A stretch of DNA of 64,000 nucleotides, from contig WSYJ01000099.1 in the NCBI GenBank assembly GCA_020186115.1, positions 558,001 to 622,000 on the forward strand, read 5' to 3'. This DNA comes from Histomonas meleagridis (lineage: Eukaryota > Parabasalia > Tritrichomonadida > Dientamoebidae). The translations under genes and the position numbers were made by a program. This document shows positions 58,177 through 64,000 of the stretch, in pieces. The notes beneath the pieces were generated by a model. It did not search any database. It was not told the DNA's origin and worked only from the letters and a program-made list of their open reading frames with translations. Within the stretch, counting starts at the first letter, position 1, and the number at the start of each line of letters is the position of its first letter.

Positions 58177-58283
58177 AATTCAATGTCTGTTTATTTTTGA
58201 ATGAAATACGATCAATTTATTCTCAAAAATAAATATCGAAATGATTAAAAGTAAAACACAATTTATTATATCATTAATATTGC

Positions 58284-59663
58284 TTATTCAGGTGGAACTT
58301 TTGGTATTAAGTGACCAGCTTCATTAAAAACGTACAAGCTATAAGAAAATGTTGCGTTTTCCAAGGATAAATATTTTAACCATTTATTTAATCCCTCCAA
58401 ACTTAACATATTTTTCTTTACTTTTGTCGGGTCCTGTGTGTATAATCCGCAAACAGTTCCATTACAATCGAAATTCATTTTTTCCAAAAATTTCAAATCC
58501 TTTAAATTTTTCTTTGTCAACAAAACATTTTCAATGAAAGAAGAATCGAAATCGAATTCATCATCATCAACACTAATATAATTTCTACCAAATTTACCAC
58601 TTACAGAAGGTAATTTATCATTCATAAGCTGCTGGCACTTTTCGGTTAATTTTGATGCGATTTTGTTTACATTTGGAAACTCTTCTTTATCAAGAGAATT
58701 AAGTAAAGGAATTAGTTGGCAAAGTGATGAGTGGAATCGAGTGTGAGTAGTATCAGCTACAGATAAAATTGTTTTTAAGTTAGTTTGATCAAATTTATTC
58801 TCAAACCATTTGATGATTTCGGATGTTTCTTTTTGTGGGTTATATAAATGCGTTCGAAGCAAGTTCGAAAAGAATCCAACACTATTCGACGTGAGACCTG
58901 AAAGATTACGTGTTACTGAACATGTAGATGTGGAAAGGAATAATACGGGCAAATTATTGTAATCATGTATCAACTTGTTTATACATGAGAAGTAATTGTT
59001 TACGTGTTTCGAATATTTGGAAATTTTGGTGAGTTTTGTAAGAGCTGTGAATTCAAGTGGAAAACCACTAGAATCACTTAATGTCGTACCGGATATCCAT
59101 GGATACGGCTTAGAGGAACCTGCTTTGCCATGGATTAATGGATTTGGAATTTGACTATTAAATGCAGATAGTGAGATTTGAGCGCATTCTACTGCTTTTT
59201 CAAGAAATACTCGATCTGATGATAAAGAATATGCACTTATCAAACCACCAATGACATGCGTAATAAGATCATGCGTCGAAATAAAATGGTTGATGTTTGC
59301 ACAGCTAAATGATTCTGTAACATAATCTCTAAGCTGTTCATACTCTTTGGATGCACCAATAATTAATGCAGTGTCTAATGAATCAATAGCTGTCAAAGAC
59401 ATGTAACTTTGATTTAAACATTGTTTCGTAATTGGTTGATAATAATCACTACCCAAACAATTGTTAACATAGGATTGAATTGACGTTAATGCGAGATTGT
59501 AAATATAAGAATTTGTTTTAATTGCGTCAACATTTCCTAAATAAAATGATAAAGCATCAACTTTTGGAGAAGGCAACATTGGGGCTGGAGCTTTGGATAA
59601 CAAGAAAAATGAGATGCATGAAATTATCAGAATTTCTATAAGGAAAGGTATCAGTGCCCTCAT
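58284..59663 (-). CDS. GH47 alpha-mannosidase-like protein, probably inactive
   Basis: 459 residues with an N-terminal membrane anchor (FLIEILIISCISFFLLS), so a type II protein of the ER or Golgi. GH47 enzymes trim alpha-1,2-mannose from N-glycans or mark misfolded glycoproteins (EDEM). Recognised by SLTAIDSLDTALIIGASKEYEQ, VIGGLISAYSLSSDRVFLEKA, LEFTALTKLTKISKYSKHV, and the closing SYSLYVFNEAGHLI, which matches YVFNTEAHP. The stretch that should carry the acidic D-S-[FY]-Y-E-[YF]-L motif reads NSVGFFSNLL, losing both acids. The family fold is clear; activity is doubtful, and a lectin-like role is possible. ACCGTTAAA is 8-16 bases upstream of the start. Confidence 0.75.
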   Translation of the reverse strand: MRALIPFLIEILIISCISFFLLSKAPAPMLPSPKVDALSFYLGNVDAIKTNSYIYNLALTSIQSYVNNCLGSDYYQPITKQCLNQSYMSLTAIDSLDTALIIGASKEYEQLRDYVTESFSCANINHFISTHDLITHVIGGLISAYSLSSDRVFLEKAVECAQISLSAFNSQIPNPLIHGKAGSSKPYPWISGTTLSDSSGFPLEFTALTKLTKISKYSKHVNNYFSCINKLIHDYNNLPVLFLSTSTCSVTRNLSGLTSNSVGFFSNLLRTHLYNPQKETSEIIKWFENKFDQTNLKTILSVADTTHTRFHSSLCQLIPLLNSLDKEEFPNVNKIASKLTEKCQQLMNDKLPSVSGKFGRNYISVDDDEFDFDSSFIENVLLTKKNLKDLKFLEKMNFDCNGTVCGLYTQDPTKVKKNMLSLEGLNKWLKYLSLENATFSYSLYVFNEAGHLIPKVPPE

Positions 59664-59670
59664 TATAAAG

Positions 59671-59679
59671 ACCGTTAAA
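59671..59679 (-). promoter_or_regulatory. ACCGTTAAA upstream of the GH47-like gene
   Basis: ACCGTTAAA on the plus strand lies 8-16 bases before the ATG at 59663. Confidence 0.4.
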
Positions 59680-59899
59680 AATAAACGTTCTATATAATTG
59701 ACATTGTCCGTTTGGAAAATATATTGAATACAAATTTATTTTTTCTACTTTGTATTTCATCTTCTATGTATTTTTGTGGCTAAAAAAAATATTACTCTCA
59801 AACTCGTTTTTTATTTATTTTTAAGGTAGATGATTTATGTAACTAATTTTTTAAAAAGTTGATAAATATGCATACATTTTTTATTATTTTCTATTTGTA

Positions 59900-60232
59900 T
59901 TATTGAATTTCCATTGATGATTGGTAACGATCAACAAATGTTGAACATAATTTTGTGTATTTTTCAGTCAATTGATCAATTCTTTGCTTAACATACAAAT
60001 CTTTCAACTGTTTAACTTGCTCTTCATTCAAAAGTATTTCACCATCATCTGTTTCTTGAGTTTCCCAAAAATCGGGAACTTTTAATTTATCAATATCAAA
60101 TGGTCTTGGAATCTCAGATGGATCAGGAAGCACTGAAGTAGAAACTGTTTTCTTCGACTGATGTCCAGTCTGTGATGAATAATTTATTTCTGCGAAATTT
60201 TTTTTTGGAAAAAGAATAGCACTGGTGTTCAT
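59900..60232 (-). CDS. Small conserved-looking protein, 110 aa, unknown
   Basis: A clean ATG frame (MNTSAILFPKKNF) divergent from the glycosyltransferase gene. A Pro-rich stretch (DPSEIPRPFDIDKLKVPDFW) precedes an acidic segment and a C-terminal coiled coil (NEEQVKQLKDLYVKQRIDQL). No signal peptide, membrane segment or known domain. Composition is coding-like, which is the only support besides the frame. It could be a subunit of a larger complex. Confidence 0.5.
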   Translation of the reverse strand: MNTSAILFPKKNFAEINYSSQTGHQSKKTVSTSVLPDPSEIPRPFDIDKLKVPDFWETQETDDGEILLNEEQVKQLKDLYVKQRIDQLTEKYTKLCSTFVDRYQSSMEIQ

Positions 60233-60295
60233 TGCCTTGACACTTTTTGAGTAAGTTCTAAAACGAACGTTTGTTTACAGTTAAAAAAAAAGTGA

Positions 60296-60304
60296 AAACC
60301 GTTT
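60296..60304 (+). promoter_or_regulatory. AAACCGTTT upstream of the glycosyltransferase gene
   Basis: A perfect AAACCGTTT lies 8-16 bases before the ATG at 60312, in the 79-bp gap shared with the divergent small gene. Confidence 0.45.
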
Positions 60305-60311
60305 ACTTTGC

Positions 60312-61508
60312 ATGATTGTTGTCTACGCAAGTAGTCATGGCTGGGGACATAACATTCGTGTTTTATCAATCTTGAATGAACTTTATAATTACCCATTAGA
60401 AATAGTTACAACAGCACCAGATTATTTGATATATTCTTCATTACAAAAAAAGAGATCAAAACCTTTAACAATTAGACATTTAAAAACAGACCCTGGATGC
60501 GTCCAATCAGATCCTTTCACTATAGATGTAGAGAAAACAGTTGCTGCTTGGGAAGAAACTATTGCAAATGAAGATAAATTACTTGAAGAAGAAATAAAAA
60601 TCCTTCAGCCTAAACAAGTTCGTCTTGTGATATCAGACATTTCTTACTTTGGCCAATTAGTTGCCGAAAAATTAAATGTTCCTTCTATATGTATTTCAAC
60701 TTTTGATTGGGCATTCATTCTCAAAGATTACATTAAAGAACATCCAGGCCTTGCCAAAGCCATTGACCATGTCCAAGAAATTTCTGCAAGATTTGATCAT
60801 TGCATAATTCCAGGATCAGTTTGTAAACCACTTAATATTGGAAAGAAGCAAGTTAATTTCCATTGGACATGTCGCAAGCCTCTTATGTCCAAAACCGAGA
60901 TGCGTCAAAAACTCGGATTATTATTACACCATGATTCCGTTCTTCTCACTTTCGGTGGCCACTCCATCATGAAGCTTCCACAGAGCGTTTGGCAAACCTT
61001 TGAGAATTTCCAATTTTTTGTTCTTGTTCCTGATGGTGAATTTCACCAACCGCCGGCCGATAACGTTCACCTTCTATCGAGTGCTGAATGGTCTAAGTAT
61101 CATGTTGATCTTGTTAACACAGTTGATATAGTCTTTGGTAAGTTAGGGTATGGGCTTGTATCGGAAGCATTGTTATGTAAGACAACTGTTTTATGTGTTG
61201 AAAGAAAAGGAAATCCAGAAGGACAAATTTTACGCGATCAATTAAGAATTGTTGTTCCTTACGAAGAGATAACGGAAGAACAATTCTTAAATGGAGAATG
61301 GCATGCACTGAATAGATTGGTAGAGATTTATAGAACAAATGAAGAATATTCAGATATTCCTGTGGATGGAGAAATACAAGCAGCAAAGTACATTAGAGAC
61401 GTACTCGGTGATAAGGAGCCTTTGAATATTAATGTCGATATGAAGAAATTGGCGATTTTGGTACTTTTGGTTTCAGTTTTGTTCTATTTCTTCTTCTTAA
61501 GAAAATAA
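60312..61508 (+). CDS. GT-B glycosyltransferase (GT28-like), C-terminal membrane anchor
   Basis: 398 residues. The N-terminus MIVVYASSHGWGHNIRVLSI is the glycine-rich acceptor-domain loop of GT28/MurG-type folds. LVISDISYFGQLVAEKLNVP and the C-terminal donor-domain motif VDIVFGKLGYGLVSEALL closely resemble the N-terminal half of plant L-arabinokinase-type proteins (SDISPLG.., GKIGYGTVSEAL). No kinase domain follows. The chain ends in a single hydrophobic helix (LAILVLLVSVLFYFFFL) and RK, a tail-anchor arrangement facing the cytosol. Donor and acceptor are unknown; a nucleotide-sugar enzyme on a membrane surface is inferred. All motifs look intact. Confidence 0.7.
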   Translation: MIVVYASSHGWGHNIRVLSILNELYNYPLEIVTTAPDYLIYSSLQKKRSKPLTIRHLKTDPGCVQSDPFTIDVEKTVAAWEETIANEDKLLEEEIKILQPKQVRLVISDISYFGQLVAEKLNVPSICISTFDWAFILKDYIKEHPGLAKAIDHVQEISARFDHCIIPGSVCKPLNIGKKQVNFHWTCRKPLMSKTEMRQKLGLLLHHDSVLLTFGGHSIMKLPQSVWQTFENFQFFVLVPDGEFHQPPADNVHLLSSAEWSKYHVDLVNTVDIVFGKLGYGLVSEALLCKTTVLCVERKGNPEGQILRDQLRIVVPYEEITEEQFLNGEWHALNRLVEIYRTNEEYSDIPVDGEIQAAKYIRDVLGDKEPLNINVDMKKLAILVLLVSVLFYFFFLRK

Positions 61509-62134
61509 ATAACTACAAATACAGTAAAAATTTAATAAATTTATTTGCTTATAATGAAATCATCAATATGTTTTATTAATTGATTACAACATATTTTGAA
61601 TCAATGTTTTAGATATTTACCAATATATGGAGCAAATATGAAGAATATGTAAATTTGTAATTGCAGGAAACTTAAAGATAATTCATTTATGCAAACAAAA
61701 TCATTCATTATTTGAAGGGAAATTTGAACCAAATAACATATATAAATGTTTTCTATGACAAAAAACATGTAATATTTTTGTGAATCATTTGTAGAATATT
61801 TATATCATTAAATTTAATCATAATATTATTTTTTTATTGTTACACAATATCAGGTTGAAATTGATCTAATTCTAGAGTTGATTTTTTTTGATAATCAACA
61901 ACAGCATACTAACTATGATTGATTAATATTAAATATATGAATATAAAAATAATTAATATAATAAAAAAAAAGTATTCAAAAACAATACCGTAACAAATGT
62001 ACATTGTATCTCTTCTAAAACAATAATATATCATTTGATTTGCAATTTATAATATATTCAAAAACATTCGTTAAACGAAAAATTTAATTTCATTTCCTTA
62101 AAGTCACGTTACAAATCGAGAAAAATAACAAAAT
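61509..62134. other. Intergenic with a DUF3447 fragment
   Basis: AT-rich gap between two converging genes. It contains the short relic listed at 61590-61740; nothing else recognised. Confidence 0.45.
61590..61740 (+). pseudogene. Short DUF3447 relic
   Basis: Plus-strand fragments read YLPIYGANMKNM, then AGNLKIIHLCKQNHSLFEGK, which matches AVAGGNIEIIHLCEQNHSSFKG of the gene at 20-22.7 kb. It is isolated and surrounded by stops. Confidence 0.6.
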
Positions 62135-64000
62135 TTATTGTATAGAAAGTGACGTCATCAGTGCCTTTGACACACTCTGTGAAACGGATCCGTTCGTGAG
62201 CATTTGCTTCCTTTCCTCCTTCGGCGCGGTCAGCACGTTGTACACGTCGGCCAAGTTCTGATTAAATTTCAGCGATTCGAGCGAAAACACTTTCAACAAA
62301 TCTCTGATATACGCAATGTCCTTCGCCAAGATTTGCTGTCCTCTATTCGACAACTTCGGAATCAAAATTATTTCTTTCGAATATTCCTGAAGTACGATAT
62401 TTGCATTTTGTACAAACCAATTATTAACTAAACTTTGTGACAATTCTTGGACTTCACTTAATTGACTTGATAAATCTAAAAATGTTTTGCCAATACTAAC
62501 AATATAAGATGAAGTTGGTATAGGTTCATCTGTATCGTCCATGTTCCAGGATGCCCCGTCATGTAAACCCTTTAAAAAGTTAACAGCGATAGATGACGAT
62601 AGACTGATGATATGTGTTTCAATAACCGTTTTTAATTGGTCAATTGACAAATTTCCGATTTCAGCAAAATTTCCAATTTTTGACGCAGTCTCTTCTAATG
62701 TAATTAATCTTTTTCCGAGTGATTCTTCAAATACATATAATTTAATGAAGTCATTTAATGTTTCGGTGTAATTATTTTCATCTTCGTTGACATTTTTCTC
62801 TTTTGATTCAAGCTCATCATTAATATCTTGAGTTGTCATTGCAATCGAATGTTGGACAAAACTAATCACTAATTTGATACATCGAATTGGGTCTTTAGCC
62901 AAAACTTTAATCCAATTAAGAGAATTCTCGGCTGCGGTTATACAATTTGGAAATGTTTCTTTTTGAAACACAGGCGTAGCTTCTACAACAGTTTGTAATG
63001 AGTCTACTGATTCTGTGTGACGTGGTGATGTTCTTGAAGCTCGATTCATATTATCCATTGTATTTGATTTTGGCATTTGTTTTGTTTTCCGTGAGATAAT
63101 CGATGTCAAATATGATTGGAGCTTATCATGGAACAAGTTCTGCACGTTACTAATGCATTCATAGAGAAACACTTCTTTTTTGATATTCCAATCAACGGGG
63201 AAACCGTTAACGGTGTCAGAAATTACATTAAAAAGTGACACCAATTCAGAGAATGAATTTGTTCGAAGTAATTTCTTGAAATGCGGATCAACGTATGGCG
63301 TTAAGATGTTGGAAACAATTTTAACGAGGTCTACTCTAAGGGAAGGTTGGAAAAATGATGGCTTTAAGTTCAGACACCATTGTGAAAATTTGGTGATTTG
63401 TGACGAGATTTGATGAAGACATGGCTTAAGCCAATCCGTAAGTGATAGTTGACCATCATCAAAATCATCAACAATCTTTTTGACCTTTTGCTCAAAGGTT
63501 GAAAGTGTTACTGTGTTTAAAAGATAATCAGCTTGAAGAAGATGAGCAAGTTCAATACCACGAGAAAATAATGTGCTGTTGAGCTTTGAACATGAGGATT
63601 CAAGCTCAGGTCGGATACGTGTGACTAAAACTTTTTGGATGCTTTCGAGTTTGGTAGTAATTGATTCGAATTTGTTAATTGAGGAAAGAGAATCTGCAGC
63701 ATGAGATACACTTTGGAATTGACGACAGAGAGATTCAATGTCACCAGTTGAGGCAGCTGTTTGTAATTGTTGAATGTCTTTTTCGATTTCAATTCCATGT
63801 TTGAGTTTTTCAGATGCATCACGAAGCTTATCTCTCTTGATTTGAAGACTACCAAGAGCATCGACTTTTTCGTTGACGTTTCCTGTTTTGAATTTATAGC
63901 CACTGTTGGTTAATGTTCGAAGTGAATTAGAAAGATCATCAACTGTATTACCTATTCGTGATAAATTAGAGATGGAACTCGGAAGTTCTGAAACTAGATT
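62135..64000 (-). CDS. COG7: COG7-like subunit of the conserved oligomeric Golgi complex, 5' end outside the window
   Basis: One frame is open from the window end (64000) down to the stop at 62135, 621 codons; the ATG-like start is beyond the edge. COG tethers retrograde vesicles at the Golgi. The first part is a coiled coil (NEKVDALGSLQIKRDKLRDA, EKDIQQLQTAASTGDIESLC) followed by VLVTRIRPELESSCSKLNST and LSLTDWLKPCLHQI. This order matches the N-terminal region of COG7 (coiled coil, then the helical bundle with a LLTDW-like segment). The rest is helical to QSVSKALMTSLSIQ. Other COG subunits of the same fold cannot be fully excluded. The 3' end is GC-richer than the rest. Confidence 0.6.
   Translation of the reverse strand, partial: NLVSELPSSISNLSRIGNTVDDLSNSLRTLTNSGYKFKTGNVNEKVDALGSLQIKRDKLRDASEKLKHGIEIEKDIQQLQTAASTGDIESLCRQFQSVSHAADSLSSINKFESITTKLESIQKVLVTRIRPELESSCSKLNSTLFSRGIELAHLLQADYLLNTVTLSTFEQKVKKIVDDFDDGQLSLTDWLKPCLHQISSQITKFSQWCLNLKPSFFQPSLRVDLVKIVSNILTPYVDPHFKKLLRTNSFSELVSLFNVISDTVNGFPVDWNIKKEVFLYECISNVQNLFHDKLQSYLTSIISRKTKQMPKSNTMDNMNRASRTSPRHTESVDSLQTVVEATPVFQKETFPNCITAAENSLNWIKVLAKDPIRCIKLVISFVQHSIAMTTQDINDELESKEKNVNEDENNYTETLNDFIKLYVFEESLGKRLITLEETASKIGNFAEIGNLSIDQLKTVIETHIISLSSSIAVNFLKGLHDGASWNMDDTDEPIPTSSYIVSIGKTFLDLSSQLSEVQELSQSLVNNWFVQNANIVLQEYSKEIILIPKLSNRGQQILAKDIAYIRDLLKVFSLESLKFNQNLADVYNVLTAPKEERKQMLTNGSVSQSVSKALMTSLSIQ

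Noticed and set aside
1-64000. CRISPR arrays, rRNA, tRNA, prophage or bacterial operons
   Set aside because: No regularly spaced palindromic repeats, no RNA gene hallmarks, and the gene content is eukaryotic throughout.

Overview
The window looks like a chromosome piece from a trichomonad protist (Parabasalia, Tritrichomonas/Trichomonas type). The reasons are: very AT-rich DNA with dense, mostly intronless genes; two proteins with the initiator-binding (IBD) domain typical of trichomonads; several ankyrin/DUF3447-type loci; TCA(C/T)T(T/A) initiator-like boxes a few bases before start codons; stop codons that overlap TAAA; and a eukaryotic housekeeping set (14-3-3, uS9, UTP3, Argonaute, Rab, USP, ESCRT, COG, importin). 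I lean towards Tritrichomonas because of the style of the ankyrin proteins, but cannot prove it. No rRNA, tRNA, CRISPR array or complete transposon was seen.

Layout. 1-7.2 kb: 3' part of long-form tRNase Z, a conserved 900-aa helical protein and a Vps-C-like protein. 7.9-8.35 kb: an IBD transcription factor. 8.9-11.6 kb: a lipase plus ankyrin mosaic gene. 12.1-13.1 kb: a tandem thymidine kinase fusion. 13.8-19.8 kb: an FG-GAP surface protein, a USP deubiquitinase, VPS37-like and NASP-like proteins. 20-22.7 kb: a DUF3447/ankyrin gene. 22.8-28.6 kb: a kelch/coiled-coil protein and an Argonaute whose catalytic tetrad is degraded. 29.1-30.5 kb: an ankyrin array made of near-identical 170-bp units. 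31.5-39.8 kb: a fringe/galactosyltransferase-like enzyme, nucleoside hydrolase, VPS9-like protein, Rab, ARM-like protein and a type I membrane protein. 40-45.7 kb: two DUF3447 relics around a large importin-beta-like gene. 45.9-47.3 kb: another ankyrin gene. 47.9-52.2 kb: 14-3-3, FHIP-like, a second IBD-like protein, uS9 and a small acylated protein. 52.9-56.9 kb: two more ankyrin loci, a surface-protein tail and a kinase relic. 57.3-64 kb: UTP3, a GH47-like protein, a small protein, a GT-B glycosyltransferase and a COG7-like protein running off the end.

The most unusual signal is the architecture of the ankyrin loci. On both strands, ankyrin modules of exactly 29 codons, almost always free of stops, are separated by AT-rich spacers that contain stops and change the reading frame. 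The native ankyrin linker is 15 nt, and one junction still has it. The others exceed it mostly by 17, 34, 51 or 68 nt, with 83-nt spacers being the commonest. Modules staying in frame while spacers do not is what unrecognised, non-GT/AG introns (or some other removal or bypass mechanism) would produce, and is not what simple decay should give. Other points of note are the fused thymidine kinase with one degenerate half, the slicer-dead Argonaute, a 22-bp perfect palindrome and a hairpin just upstream of two genes, and an AACCGTT-like motif in front of many genes.
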